From Anaeroplasmataceae bacterium (GTDB lineage: Bacteria; Bacillota_I; Bacilli_A; Acholeplasmatales; Anaeroplasmataceae), in assembly GCA_029067355.1 (NCBI GenBank), contig JAIEEQ010000010.1, forward strand, positions 1 through 64,000: a stretch of 64,000 nucleotides of DNA, in the 5' to 3' direction. A program made the translations under genes and the position numbers. Position 1 is the stretch's first letter, and the number at the start of each line of letters is the position of its first letter. The notes below the pieces were generated by a model. It had not been told where the DNA came from and did not search any database. It was given only the letters and a program-made list of their open reading frames with translations. Positions 17,092 through 26,489 of this stretch are shown here, piece after piece.

Positions 17092-19005
17092 TTACCACTT
17101 CGTTATTTCATTCTGCTCATCATAATACCAATAATTTCCAGCACTAGTCGGTTTGGTTTCAGCATACGTGTAAATGACAGGATTACATTGGTAATGTTGA
17201 AATCCATCCTTTGTTAACAACGTCCATTCTGCCTGACTTCCAGCATAGTAGATGGTCTTTAATTCCTCACACATATAAAGCGATCCATTATGAATATGAG
17301 TTAAGCTTTGTGGTAGCACCATCTTCTTTAGAGCTTTACAGCCTCCAAAAGCGTCATTAGAAATTCTTTCAATTCCTTCTTCTAATACAACAGACTCTAG
17401 GGAGATACATTGAGCAAAGGTTGAAATATTGATAACTTTTATAGTTCCTGGAATTTTAACCATAAGTAAATCAAAACAAGAGGAAAATGCCAGTTCACCA
17501 AGAGTAGTTAGATTTTTTGATAAGGTTAGAGAAACTAATCCTTGACAGGATGCAAAAGCATACGCTCCAATGGTTTGAACACTATCTGGAAGAATCAGAT
17601 CCTTCAGTCCTATACAAGCTCGGAATGCAGATTCTCCAATGGTTTGAACACTATCTGGAATCGTAATAGCTTTTAGATTAAAACAGCTGTTAAAGGCTGA
17701 ACTTCCAATTTCAATAAGACCTTCTGGCAAATTGATTTTTGATAGCTTCATACAATGATCAAAGGCAGAGTCTCCAATTTTCTTAATACTTGAAGGCAAG
17801 GTTACCTCCTCAATATACTGATTGGAAAATACCTCTTCCCCAATTCTTGAAACAGGTAAATTATTGTGCTTTTCTGGAATTTCAATGCTCATAGCCATTC
17901 CAAAATAGGCTGTAACAGCATAGCTTGTACCATCTCCAGTAAGGATATAATATAAGCCTGAAGTCCCTAAATTGTGAATGTATCCACAGATTGTACAATT
18001 AAAATTCTCATCATACTGATGTTCCTCTAAAGAAATCTCCTCTCTACATTTTTCACAGGTTAACCAGTGAGAATGATCGTCGATTTGAAAATCATCATTC
18101 ATTTGGTGTCCTGTTTCTTCAATTAATTTTGAGAAGACTATGTTCTGTTCATCTATTGTATATACGTAAATTTCATACCCTTTAGTTTCACAGGTTGGCT
18201 CATCAATTATCTGATGATGATAATCATAAGAATTTAATATCGGCAACTCTATGGATTCTGTATGAAGTTCATTTCTTTTACAGGTTTTTGTTATTTTTCC
18301 TTTTGAGGAAAGGGTGGGCTCTATGACTATTTCCCATGTATCATATAAATGCCCTAAGACAGGAATTTCAGTAATATCACTCTTCTCATCACAAGTTAAA
18401 CAGTGATGGGATTTACTACCAGGTTCTTCACAGGTTGGAATCTTATCTATTGTCCATTCCTCTGCATTAGAGTGTGTATGTCCTAATACCTCTATTATCT
18501 TTACCTGCTCATAGCCACAGACATTGCATACTCTCTTTTGCTTTCCAGCTATATTTTCTTGTGCATCCATAATAATAATCCAGTTCCCATAGGAATGCTC
18601 TAAGATATCCTTCTTTTCTGATGTATGCTCACAGATTGCTTGATGATAATGGGTATATTCGTCTGAACTCCATTCCTCTGAATAGGTATGTGTATGTTCT
18701 TCCTGTGGTAAATCTATATTTACTACATATTGACAAATACGGCAAATTCTTTTCTCGTTATTTAAACTCAGCAAAATCTCCTTAGATTCAAAGGAATGCT
18801 GAACTATTGTACTTTTAGCTCCACAGGAACACTCCTGCCAGTGCGAAACTTCATCATATAAATATGCTCCTGTAAAAGAATGAACATGACTATCTTGTTC
18901 ATCATTTCCATTTCCTAGTGATTCTATTCCATCACAAGAAGCTAGTATTAAACCAAAAATGATAGAAAATGACATAAAAAATATTATGTTAAATAACTTT
19001 TTCAT
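17092..19005 (-). CDS. surface lipoprotein with Cys/His modules and BspA-type LRRs
   Basis: The 637-residue protein has a lipoprotein signal peptide with lipobox 'LASC' (Cys24). Residues of about 40-350 contain at least four modules of the form HxH...W...CxxC ('HVHSF...HWQECSCG', 'CNVCGYEQ', 'HHCLTCDEK', 'CTICGY'), which could bind metal or form disulfides. Residues of about 370-590 are LRR_5 (BspA-like) repeats such as 'IPDSVQTIGESAFRAC', two adjacent copies nearly identical at DNA level (around 17569 and 17636). The C-terminus 'NYWYYDEQNEITKW' is common in such proteins. Likely a cell-surface binding protein. It is monocistronic, with a terminator at 17031-17080. Confidence 0.82.
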   Translation of the reverse strand: MKKLFNIIFFMSFSIIFGLILASCDGIESLGNGNDEQDSHVHSFTGAYLYDEVSHWQECSCGAKSTIVQHSFESKEILLSLNNEKRICRICQYVVNIDLPQEEHTHTYSEEWSSDEYTHYHQAICEHTSEKKDILEHSYGNWIIIMDAQENIAGKQKRVCNVCGYEQVKIIEVLGHTHSNAEEWTIDKIPTCEEPGSKSHHCLTCDEKSDITEIPVLGHLYDTWEIVIEPTLSSKGKITKTCKRNELHTESIELPILNSYDYHHQIIDEPTCETKGYEIYVYTIDEQNIVFSKLIEETGHQMNDDFQIDDHSHWLTCEKCREEISLEEHQYDENFNCTICGYIHNLGTSGLYYILTGDGTSYAVTAYFGMAMSIEIPEKHNNLPVSRIGEEVFSNQYIEEVTLPSSIKKIGDSAFDHCMKLSKINLPEGLIEIGSSAFNSCFNLKAITIPDSVQTIGESAFRACIGLKDLILPDSVQTIGAYAFASCQGLVSLTLSKNLTTLGELAFSSCFDLLMVKIPGTIKVINISTFAQCISLESVVLEEGIERISNDAFGGCKALKKMVLPQSLTHIHNGSLYMCEELKTIYYAGSQAEWTLLTKDGFQHYQCNPVIYTYAETKPTSAGNYWYYDEQNEITKW

Positions 19006-19070
19006 ATCTAAACACCTCTATTTATATTTAATTCTTTATGTATTTTACCACAAATTGTCACGAAATGCAA

Positions 19071-19097
19071 ATTTAGCCCCTAAGATAGGGGCTAAAT
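19071..19097. repeat. perfect 12-bp inverted repeat between divergent genes
   Basis: ATTTAGCCCCTA (19071-19082) and TAGGGGCTAAAT (19086-19097) are separated by AGA. There is no T-tract on either side and neither flanking gene ends here, so it is not a normal terminator. It lies in the shared upstream region of the LRR lipoprotein gene and mutY and could be an operator or a leader hairpin. Confidence 0.7.
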
Positions 19098-19173
19098 CAT
19101 TTAATTTTACAAATAAATATTTTTAAATTCCAAGAGTCTTCTTCTTTTCATTTTATTTTCAAATAGAAAATGC

Positions 19174-19179
19174 TATAAT
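19174..19179 (+). promoter_or_regulatory. -10 element of mutY
   Basis: A perfect TATAAT lies 21 nt before the mutY start codon, with a GAGGT ribosome binding site between them. No convincing -35 hexamer is visible. Confidence 0.4.
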
Positions 19180-19198
19180 GACAATATGAGGTACAAAT

Positions 19199-20215
19199 AT
19201 GAAAGAAATTGTTACACCATTATTAAGCTGGTATAAAGAGAATAAACGGGATTTAGAATGGAGAAAGCATCCAACTCCCTATCATGTTTTAGTTAGCGAA
19301 ATCATGCTTCAGCAGACAAGAGTAGAAACTGTACGTCCCTACTATCATCGTTTTATAAATGAGCTTCCTGATTTTCAAAGCCTAGCACTCTGCAAGGAGG
19401 AACGACTATTAAAGCTTTGGGAGGGCTTAGGTTACTACTCAAGAGTTAGGAATTTGAAAAAATGTGCTATGGAAATTATGGAAAAGCATCAGGGCAGTTT
19501 TCCTAAAAACTATGAGCAGGCCATAAAGCTTCCAGGTGTTGGAATGTATACCTGTGGAGCCGTATTGTCCATTGCATATCACCAGAAATATGCCGCAGTT
19601 GATGGAAATGTGCTACGTGTCCTTACCCGCTATATGGCTTCCTCTATGGATATATCCTTAGAAAAGACAAAGCAGTACTTTAAAAAAGAACTTGAGAAAA
19701 TTATGCCCACAGATGCAGGTGCATTCAATCAAAGTCTTATGGAGCTAGGAGCCACCATTTGTATGCCGAAGGTTGTCTTATGTGATGCCTGTCCTATCAA
19801 AATGAATTGTATGGCAAGACAAGAAAATACCCAACTTAAATATCCAATGAAGCCTTTACCAAAGGAAAAGAAAATACTAGAATATACTCTTTTATTTATA
19901 ACAGATGGCCAAAAATATGTTTTGATACCAAAAAAGGAGGGTGTTTTAAAAGGATTACCTTCTCCAATTTTGATAGATTCTTATTTATCCTCTAATGAAG
20001 CCATAGACTATACTTCTTCCCTAGGGTTTCATCCGCTAAGAGAAATTAGGCTACCTGATAAAACTCACACCTTTACCCACCAGAAATGGTATATGAAGGG
20101 CTATAAAATTATTGTGGATCATCTTTTGGATTATCCCGCATTTGAGCTTGAAGAAATAAAAAACAGGCTTGGAATCCCCACCTGCTTTAAACAATTTATA
20201 AATGACTTAGATTAA
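19199..20215 (+). CDS. mutY: A/G-specific adenine glycosylase
   Basis: MutY removes adenine mispaired with 8-oxoguanine. The 338-residue product has 'LVSEIMLQQTRVETVRPYY' (with the catalytic Glu), the helix-hairpin-helix 'LPGVGMYTCGAVLSIAY', the catalytic Asp in 'AAVDGNVLRVLTRY', and four Cys of the [4Fe-4S] cluster (C-x6-C-x2-C-x5-C around 'CDACPIKMNC'). The C-terminal NUDIX-like domain that recognises 8-oxoG is present but divergent. The gene is alone, transcribed away from the LRR lipoprotein, and ends at a symmetrical terminator shared with sufB. Length is typical. Confidence 0.95.
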   Translation: MKEIVTPLLSWYKENKRDLEWRKHPTPYHVLVSEIMLQQTRVETVRPYYHRFINELPDFQSLALCKEERLLKLWEGLGYYSRVRNLKKCAMEIMEKHQGSFPKNYEQAIKLPGVGMYTCGAVLSIAYHQKYAAVDGNVLRVLTRYMASSMDISLEKTKQYFKKELEKIMPTDAGAFNQSLMELGATICMPKVVLCDACPIKMNCMARQENTQLKYPMKPLPKEKKILEYTLLFITDGQKYVLIPKKEGVLKGLPSPILIDSYLSSNEAIDYTSSLGFHPLREIRLPDKTHTFTHQKWYMKGYKIIVDHLLDYPAFELEEIKNRLGIPTCFKQFINDLD

Positions 20216-20243
20216 AAATGGAATGAACATTGTCATTCCATTT
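20215..20243. terminator. bidirectional terminator between mutY and sufB
   Basis: AAAATGGAATGA and TCATTCCATTTT (20215-20226 and 20232-20243) form a perfect 12-bp stem with T-tracts on both strands, serving the convergent mutY and suf transcripts. Confidence 0.88.
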
Positions 20244-20288
20244 TTTCAGTTATGAATATAGCTAGAAAACTATTTTAAATTTCTTCTA

Positions 20289-21692
20289 TCATCCAATAGA
20301 ATCTGTCATTTCTAATTTAATTAAACGATTTAACTCAACAGCATATTCCATAGGAAGCTCTTTGGAAAAGGGTTCTATGAAGCCCATAACAATCATTTCA
20401 GTTGCTTCTGCTTCAGTAAGTCCACGACTCATTAGATAAAAGAGCTGTTCTTCATTAACCTTAGAGACCGTTGCCTCATGCTCAATATACATATCACTAT
20501 TTTTTCCGGTGTTTGTAGGAATCGTATCTGAAGAAGATATCTCATCTAAAATTAATGTATCACATTCAATATGACTTCTTGCCCCCAATGCCTTAGATCC
20601 ACAGGACGCTGTACCTCGGTAATTTACCTTCCCGCCCCCACGGCAAATGGATTTAGAGATAATCGTAGAACTAGAATTTGGTCCTAAATGGATCATTTTC
20701 GCACCAGTATCCTGAATTTGATTCTCTGCTGCAAAAGCAATAGACACGGTTGTTCCCTTACTATAATTCCCCTTTAATACACAGGCTGGATATTTCATAT
20801 TAAGACCAGCTCCTACATTTCCGTCAATCCATTCCATATGACCTTCATCATCCACAATTGCACGCTTTGTAACTAAGTTGACTATATTGTTTGACCAGTT
20901 TTGAACGGTTGAATATCTGCAATGTGCTCGCTTTCCAACAAAAATCTCAACAACTGCGGCGTGAAGACTATCCTTAGAATACTGAGGAGCCGTACACCCT
21001 TCTACATAGTGGATATCTGCATCATCATCTACAATAATCAAGGTTCTTTCAAATTGCCCCATACGCTCAGAATTGATTCTAAAATAGGACTGAACAGGTT
21101 TTTTTAGCTTAACCCCCTTTGGAACATAAATAAAGGAGCCTCCACTCCAAACCGCAGAATTCAAAGCTGCATATTTATTGTCTGTATAGGGAACAAGCTT
21201 TCCAAAAAACTTTTTCATAAGCTCTTCGTGTTCTCTTAAGGCAGTATCTGTATCACAGAAAATTACACCTAGTTCATCTAGTTCTTTTAAATTATTGTGA
21301 TAAACTACCTCAGATTCAAACTGAGTAGAGGACCCTGCCAAATATTTGGCTTCAGCCTCAGGAATACCTAATTTTTCAAAGGTATCCTTAATCTCTGAAG
21401 GAACGTCCTCCCAGCTATGCTCAGTCTTTTCTGAGGATTTAATATAATAGGTATATTCATTAAAATCTATTCCAGATAAATCTGGTCCCCAGACTGGATT
21501 TTTCAATTCCATAAAAGCATCGTAGGATTTTAATCGAAACTCTTTCATCCACTTAGGTTCATGCTTAGCATTTGATATAAATTCTACAACAGAACGAGAT
21601 AATCCTTTTCCTGAGGAAAGAACAGTTTTTGCATCTGTGGTAAATCCATATTTATAATCACCAACGATTTCATCTACCTTGTCCTTACTCAT
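20289..21692 (-). CDS. sufB: Fe-S cluster assembly scaffold SufB
   Basis: SufB is the core of the SufBC2D scaffold that builds Fe-S clusters in the cytoplasm. The 467-residue product has the SufB N-terminal domain ('[20 protein letters not shown]'), '[21 protein letters not shown]', '[24 protein letters not shown]', and the C-terminal helical motif '[21 protein letters not shown]', which recurs in SufD (23346-24143). The ATG at 21692 is used, with GAGGAGG 9 nt upstream; a TTG nine bases earlier is in frame. It overlaps the end of sufU by 8 nt and is the last gene of sufCDSUB. Confidence 0.96.
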   Translation of the reverse strand: MSKDKVDEIVGDYKYGFTTDAKTVLSSGKGLSRSVVEFISNAKHEPKWMKEFRLKSYDAFMELKNPVWGPDLSGIDFNEYTYYIKSSEKTEHSWEDVPSEIKDTFEKLGIPEAEAKYLAGSSTQFESEVVYHNNLKELDELGVIFCDTDTALREHEELMKKFFGKLVPYTDNKYAALNSAVWSGGSFIYVPKGVKLKKPVQSYFRINSERMGQFERTLIIVDDDADIHYVEGCTAPQYSKDSLHAAVVEIFVGKRAHCRYSTVQNWSNNIVNLVTKRAIVDDEGHMEWIDGNVGAGLNMKYPACVLKGNYSKGTTVSIAFAAENQIQDTGAKMIHLGPNSSSTIISKSICRGGGKVNYRGTASCGSKALGARSHIECDTLILDEISSSDTIPTNTGKNSDMYIEHEATVSKVNEEQLFYLMSRGLTEAEATEMIVMGFIEPFSKELPMEYAVELNRLIKLEMTDSIG

Positions 21693-22122
21693 GATGCTCA
21701 ACCTCCTCTATTGCTCTTTCTACACATTTCCATGCAAGAGTGGCACATTTGATACGAGCTGGAAAATCACGAACTCCTTTATAGGCAATAGCCTCCTCAA
21801 GCTTGTCCTCATCTGGAAGTTCTTCTCCCTTAACCATTGAATAAAAGCCATCAATTAAATTTTTTGCCTCCTCAACAGATTTTCCAATCAACAATTCACT
21901 CATTACAGAGGCAGAGGATAGGCAGATGGAACATCCTTTTCCATCCTGACGTACATCAACTACCTTTCCATTCTCCACAATAATTTCCACTCGCATATCA
22001 TCGCCACAGCTTGGATTTGTTAAATGAACCATATGATAAGAATCTGTGTTTTTCAGTCCTTTATTTTTAGGGTTTTTATAATGCTCCATAATAACCTGAC
22101 GATATAAGGTTTTTAAATCCAT
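21685..22122 (-). CDS. sufU: SufU, zinc-dependent sulfur transfer protein
   Basis: SufU receives sulfur from SufS in gram-positive bacteria. The 145-residue protein has the zinc ligands expected of SufU: Cys and Asp in '[10 protein letters not shown]', Cys in '[17 protein letters not shown]' and Cys in '[13 protein letters not shown]'. The 18-21 residue insertion between the second and third Cys region that distinguishes SufU from IscU appears present. Start is the ATG at 22122 with AGGAGG 6 nt upstream; an earlier in-frame start at 22146 would overlap sufS. It sits between sufS and sufB, the standard Bacillota order. Confidence 0.95.
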   Translation of the reverse strand: MDLKTLYRQVIMEHYKNPKNKGLKNTDSYHMVHLTNPSCGDDMRVEIIVENGKVVDVRQDGKGCSICLSSASVMSELLIGKSVEEAKNLIDGFYSMVKGEELPDEDKLEEAIAYKGVRDFPARIKCATLAWKCVERAIEEVEHHE

Positions 22123-22132
22123 ATTCTTCCTC

Positions 22133-23341
22133 CTAAAGAGATCCAAAAAATTCTTGTGCCTCTTTTACACTCTGTACAAATTTTTCAACATCCTCTAAGG
22201 TATTATAAAAATAAAAGGATGCACGTACTGTTCCAACAGTCTTTAACCATTTTGTAATTAATTGAGCACAATGATGCCCCGCACGAATACAAACATCATT
22301 ATTGTCAAAAACACTGGCAGCATCATGAGGATGTACTCCCTTAATGTTAAAGGAAATAATTCCTGTTTCAGCAGTTTCATTATATACAATTACATTAGGA
22401 ATCTGCTTTAATCCCTCAACTGCCTTCTGCTTTAAAAAATATTCATACTTAGCAATCTCACTAAGACCAATGCCTGAAACATATTCTACTGCCTTTCCAA
22501 GTCCAATTGCAGAAGCAATAATTGGAGTTCCAGTTTCAAAACGATAGGGAGCATCCTTATAGGTCATTGTATAACAATTCACATCATCTGCCATATCTCC
22601 ACCAAATTCAGTTGGTTGCATTATGGCTAATAGTTTAGCCTTCCCATACAAAACTCCAATTCCCGTAGGACCACATAGCTTATGTCCAGAAAAGGCAAGA
22701 AAATCACAATCCAGCTTTTTTACATCAACTGGCATATGAGGTACTGCCTGAGCTCCATCAAGCACAACAATTGCTCCTACCTGATGAGCTAAGGAAATAA
22801 TTTCTTCAATTGGTGTAATGTAGCCCATAACATTTGAAACATAGGTAATCGCAACAATCTTTGTATGTTCAGTCAAAACAGACTGAAAAGCCTCTACGGT
22901 TATTCTTCCCTCTTCATTTAAAGGAATATATTTTAACGTAGCTCCTGTCACATTGCAGGCATGAAGCCATGGCATACAATTAGAATGGTGCTCAAGCTCT
23001 GTTGTGATAACCTCATCTCCAGGCTTAAGATTATTGATTCCATAACTAGAGGCAACCAAATTTAAAGCAGAGGAGGCCCCTCTTGTGAAGACAACCTCTT
23101 CAAAATCAGCATGAATAAAATCAGCAACCTTTCCTCTAGCCTCTTCATAGGCATCCGTAGCAAGATAGCTCAACTTATATACTCCTCTATGTACATTAAC
23201 TCCTAGCTTAGCGTAATACTCATCTACGGCCTCAATCACGCATTGGGGCTTTAGTGTAGATGCTGCATTATCTAAATAGGCTAATTTAGGATTTTCATTT
23301 AAAACAGGAAAATCCTTTCTTAGCTTTTCAACGTTAAGCAT
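22133..23341 (-). CDS. sufS: cysteine desulfurase SufS
   Basis: SufS is a PLP enzyme that takes sulfur from cysteine and passes it to SufU. The 402-residue product shows 'AYLDNAASTLKP' at the start, 'TTELEHHSNCMPWLHAC', PLP-binding Asp/Gln in 'VLDGAQAVPHMPVDV', the Lys of the internal aldimine in 'FSGHKLCGPTGIGVLYG', and the active-site Cys in 'CIRAGHHCAQ'. Its persulfide-site region resembles group II desulfurases. The start ATG has GAGGTG upstream. It lies directly after sufD (4-nt gap) and 10 nt before sufU. Confidence 0.96.
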   Translation of the reverse strand: MLNVEKLRKDFPVLNENPKLAYLDNAASTLKPQCVIEAVDEYYAKLGVNVHRGVYKLSYLATDAYEEARGKVADFIHADFEEVVFTRGASSALNLVASSYGINNLKPGDEVITTELEHHSNCMPWLHACNVTGATLKYIPLNEEGRITVEAFQSVLTEHTKIVAITYVSNVMGYITPIEEIISLAHQVGAIVVLDGAQAVPHMPVDVKKLDCDFLAFSGHKLCGPTGIGVLYGKAKLLAIMQPTEFGGDMADDVNCYTMTYKDAPYRFETGTPIIASAIGLGKAVEYVSGIGLSEIAKYEYFLKQKAVEGLKQIPNVIVYNETAETGIISFNIKGVHPHDAASVFDNNDVCIRAGHHCAQLITKWLKTVGTVRASFYFYNTLEDVEKFVQSVKEAQEFFGSL

Positions 23342-23345
23342 AAAA

Positions 23346-24143
23346 TCACCTCTTCAATAATTGTTCAATCCTTTGTTTGATTGAAGCCTTTAATTGTTCA
23401 TCCTGCACTTTGGAAATAAAAGGGCTTAAAATCCCTTCTAGGATTAATAAAAAGGCTTCCTGCTTTGATAATCCTCTACTCATCAAATAAAACAAACTAT
23501 CATCTGACATTTTTCCTATGGAAGCTCCATGATTGGCTGTAACATCAAATTCATCAATCAGCAAAATCGGCTTTGAGGTTACACTAGAATCATCATCTAA
23601 AACAATTCCCTTAGAAAGCTGTACGCACTTTGATTTTGCCATACCCTTTAGAATCTGTCCAGTCGTTTCAAAGGTAATTTCTCCAGAATGCAAGGCAACA
23701 CCAAAATTAGAAATATTTGATTCAGTTTGCTTTGACTTATGCTCTATTCTTTGGGTAAATTCAGCCAAATGATGACTTGCTAAAGATAAAAGCTCAACAT
23801 TAGCCTTGGCAAAATCAGATAACAATTCAATATCTAAGCTCTCCTTGCTCTCTTCTAAGCAAATCTGAGTTACTATAAGCTCACCATTACACTTAAAGTT
23901 TCGATAGGTATTTTTAGAATTCAATATCTGATAGGTAACTCTTGCTCCTTGTTCAACATATAGCTCAATTCTTTGATTTTGGCACATATCCAAAAGTTCA
24001 ACAGAAGCCCCAGAACAAACATAGATCTTTAAATCATTTTGAATAAGAATCGTATCTAAAATAGAATGATGAATTGTAAGAACATGATTTTGAAGGGAAA
24101 GACCGTTACCTTCTGTTCCTACGAAAGAATTTAGATGAATCAT
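23346..24143 (-). CDS. sufD: SufD, short form
   Basis: SufD pairs with SufB in the SufBC2D scaffold. At 265 residues it is much shorter than the usual 350-440, mainly at the N-terminus. The C-terminal signature is intact: '[36 protein letters not shown]'. The central beta-helix is compressed. Its ATG overlaps the sufC stop codon (ATGA), so translation is coupled. The position between sufC and sufS confirms the identity. No frameshift is visible upstream, so the short form appears native to this lineage rather than a truncation. Confidence 0.9.
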   Translation of the reverse strand: MIHLNSFVGTEGNGLSLQNHVLTIHHSILDTILIQNDLKIYVCSGASVELLDMCQNQRIELYVEQGARVTYQILNSKNTYRNFKCNGELIVTQICLEESKESLDIELLSDFAKANVELLSLASHHLAEFTQRIEHKSKQTESNISNFGVALHSGEITFETTGQILKGMAKSKCVQLSKGIVLDDDSSVTSKPILLIDEFDVTANHGASIGKMSDDSLFYLMSRGLSKQEAFLLILEGILSPFISKVQDEQLKASIKQRIEQLLKR

Positions 24144-24961
24144 TGCTTCACGCTATTATGAGCACAAGAGCCTAAAAGAACATGGGTCTTCTCATCATCT
24201 TCTTTTTCAATTTCAATACCAAGCTCTTCTTTTACCCAATCATAGCCATTTTGGTCAATCTTAGCGATTAGTTCCTTACCACCCGTCAAAACAATTCTTC
24301 CATTAATCATTATATGAACAAAATCTGGCTGAATATAGTCTAATAGCCTTTCATAATGTGTGATTAAAAGGCATCCTAGGTTTTCATCTATCATATTGCT
24401 GACATTTTCTCCCACAATCCGCAGGGCATCAACATCTAGTCCAGAATCTATTTCATCTAAAATTGCAAATTTTGGTTTCAGCATCTTCATCTGCAAAATT
24501 TCATTTCTTTTTTTCTCTCCACCAGAGAAGCCCTCATTTAGATACCGATGAGCTAAATCCTCTGGCATTTTTAATTCAGCACAGGCCTTTTCATAGGTTC
24601 TAATGAAGGAAAACAAAGAAACATCCTTTCCTGAACAAGCCTTCATTGCTGTTCTAATGAAATCACTATTTGTAACACCAGGCACCTCAGCAGGATACTG
24701 ATAGGCTAAAAATATACCCTTTCTAGCACGCTCATCTACCTCTAAATCTAAAAGATTTTCCTGATCCAAAAGAACCTTTCCAGAGGTAACTCTGTACTTG
24801 GGCTGGCCCATAATCACGGAGGACAATGTCGATTTTCCTGTGCCATTTGGCCCCATAATCGCATGAACCTCACCTGTTTTAATGGTAAGATTTACTCCTT
24901 TTAGGATTTCCTTTCCGTCTATGCCTGCATGTAAATCTTTAATTTCTAAAATACTTGCCAT
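24140..24961 (-). CDS. sufC: SufC ABC-type ATPase
   Basis: SufC is the ATPase of the Fe-S scaffold. The 273-residue protein has Walker A 'GPNGTGKST', 'YPAEVPGVTNSDFIRTA' (typical SufC Q-loop region), signature 'FSGGEKKRNEI', Walker B 'FAILDEIDSGLDVDA' and switch 'LLITHYERLL'. Typical SufC ends near 250 residues; here a charged tail of about 20 residues ends with 'LLGSCAHNSVKQ'. It is the first gene of sufCDSUB. A TATAAT -10 element lies at 24995-25000, about 35 nt before the ATG, without a clear -35. The ribosome binding site is GGAG. Confidence 0.96.
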   Translation of the reverse strand: MASILEIKDLHAGIDGKEILKGVNLTIKTGEVHAIMGPNGTGKSTLSSVIMGQPKYRVTSGKVLLDQENLLDLEVDERARKGIFLAYQYPAEVPGVTNSDFIRTAMKACSGKDVSLFSFIRTYEKACAELKMPEDLAHRYLNEGFSGGEKKRNEILQMKMLKPKFAILDEIDSGLDVDALRIVGENVSNMIDENLGCLLITHYERLLDYIQPDFVHIMINGRIVLTGGKELIAKIDQNGYDWVKEELGIEIEKEDDEKTHVLLGSCAHNSVKQ

Positions 24962-25011
24962 TGTTATTCAACTCCAATTCTAAAAGCATTAAGTATTATA
25001 CCACATATATC

Positions 25012-26436
25012 TTATTTTTTTCCATATTTAGCTAAATTATAATGATATATTTTTTGGACCTCTTTAAATAATTTTTCTGGAGTGTCCTTTGAAACAACAC
25101 TAGAGCATCCACATAAGTCATCTGGATGTAAGCAATCTAACGCAACTGCGTATCTGCTATTTTTAAGTAAATGTGTAGAATGACTAGAGGAGGTTAAGCC
25201 AACAACATCTAAGCTTTCCTGTCTACAATAGGAATGAAGAATCTCCAGACTTTCTATGGCTTTACTGTAAATTTTTACATATTTAAGTCCCTCAACCTGA
25301 TTGGTTTCAAAAACATCATAAACCAAAATAGAAAGCTTAGAATATAAGGACTCCTCTTTTTTTATTTCTTTAATCAAATCTAAAACAATCTCTTCCTTTT
25401 CTACAATAAGGAAATAGACAATTTCTCCCTTAGGAGCCTTGGTAGGAACATAGCTACAAAAAGCAGCATTTCTTTTTCCTTGGGCATAAATTCGTTCTCC
25501 TTCATTATCTAAGCTTTCATTATAAGTAAATAAAACATCCTCATGAACCTGATTGACAAAAGGAGAAATTCTTTTTCTTTCCAAGACACAAAATAGTTCT
25601 TCTGCAGTCTTTTCATCTATCGTTTCTAAGGCAAGATAATGATGAGAAACAGCATCGTATAGCGCCGCACCTGACATACAAATTACTGGATGACTAATCT
25701 TAACATCCTCTAACAGAGGCATAAAGGTCGTTGGAGTTCTTGTCGTAAATAAGGTCACGTTAGCCCCAATCCGATTTAGATAGTTCATTTTATATTGCAT
25801 AAATCCCTTAAATCGGTCTTCATCCTTAAGTAGCATTCCATCAATCCCTACGCAGAACAAAAGATTCTTATTTTTATAGCGATGAGGAAACTGAAAAAGA
25901 TTCACTCCTAGGGCAATCAAAACTCCAATTACTGTGGATAGAATCCGATTTGTACCAAATTGCCACTGCCAGTAGCCAACATTAATGTTTGGATTTACAG
26001 TGACAGATAGGAACGTCAGTATGGCAACAAATACAGCCTGCTGTTGATGAAGTCCAACTCCAGTAACAACCACTAAAATAGTGCAAACAGAAATCAAAAG
26101 ATAAGGAAGAATAAAGTTCAAGGACTCAAGGCTTACAGACTGAAGGTTGGGCCAACTTCCACCACAAAGCTCATAAATTGTAATCAAAAGAATTCCAATA
26201 CCTCCGCCAATTACAGAAGCCACACATCGGTTCTTAGCCTGATTTAAACTTGCACTTTTGCTTGCATGCACAGAGTATGCTGTTGCAATTCCTGCAAAGA
26301 AAGGATTGTACCAAGAAAAAGCAAAATCATCTGGAACTCCTGGAATAAACTCAAAAAGCTTCAAAATAACAAAAACGAGTAAGCAAAAAAAGACACAAAT
26401 TGCCGTTTTTATTGTTCTTAAACCAATTTTTTTCAA
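25012..26436 (-). CDS. fusion of FUSC-like membrane domain and degenerate HAD domain
   Basis: Residues 1 to about 190 form six hydrophobic helices of the aromatic-acid exporter/FUSC type ('YNPFFAGIATAYSVHASKS', 'GGGIGILLITIYELCGG', 'QQQAVFVAILTF'). Residues of about 195-474 resemble a Cof-type HAD hydrolase: motif I 'VGIDGMLL', motif II region 'TLFTTRTP', and 'LDVVGLTSSSHSTHLLKNSRYAVAL' like the end of Cof phosphatases. In motif I the nucleophile Asp of DxDGT is Gly, and motif IV lacks its Asp pair, so the HAD part is probably inactive and may bind a phosphorylated ligand. It lies between leuS and sufC. Confidence 0.75.
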   Translation of the reverse strand: MKKIGLRTIKTAICVFFCLLVFVILKLFEFIPGVPDDFAFSWYNPFFAGIATAYSVHASKSASLNQAKNRCVASVIGGGIGILLITIYELCGGSWPNLQSVSLESLNFILPYLLISVCTILVVVTGVGLHQQQAVFVAILTFLSVTVNPNINVGYWQWQFGTNRILSTVIGVLIALGVNLFQFPHRYKNKNLLFCVGIDGMLLKDEDRFKGFMQYKMNYLNRIGANVTLFTTRTPTTFMPLLEDVKISHPVICMSGAALYDAVSHHYLALETIDEKTAEELFCVLERKRISPFVNQVHEDVLFTYNESLDNEGERIYAQGKRNAAFCSYVPTKAPKGEIVYFLIVEKEEIVLDLIKEIKKEESLYSKLSILVYDVFETNQVEGLKYVKIYSKAIESLEILHSYCRQESLDVVGLTSSSHSTHLLKNSRYAVALDCLHPDDLCGCSSVVSKDTPEKLFKEVQKIYHYNLAKYGKK

Positions 26437-26461
26437 TATCCCTCACCTCCAAACTTCTTAG

Positions 26462-26489
26462 AAAAAATCACAGCATGATGCTATGATTT
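26462..26489 (-). terminator. terminator of leuS
   Basis: AATCACAGCAT and ATGCTATGATT form a near-perfect stem that overlaps the leuS stop codon and is followed on the minus strand by TTTTTTC. Confidence 0.75.
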
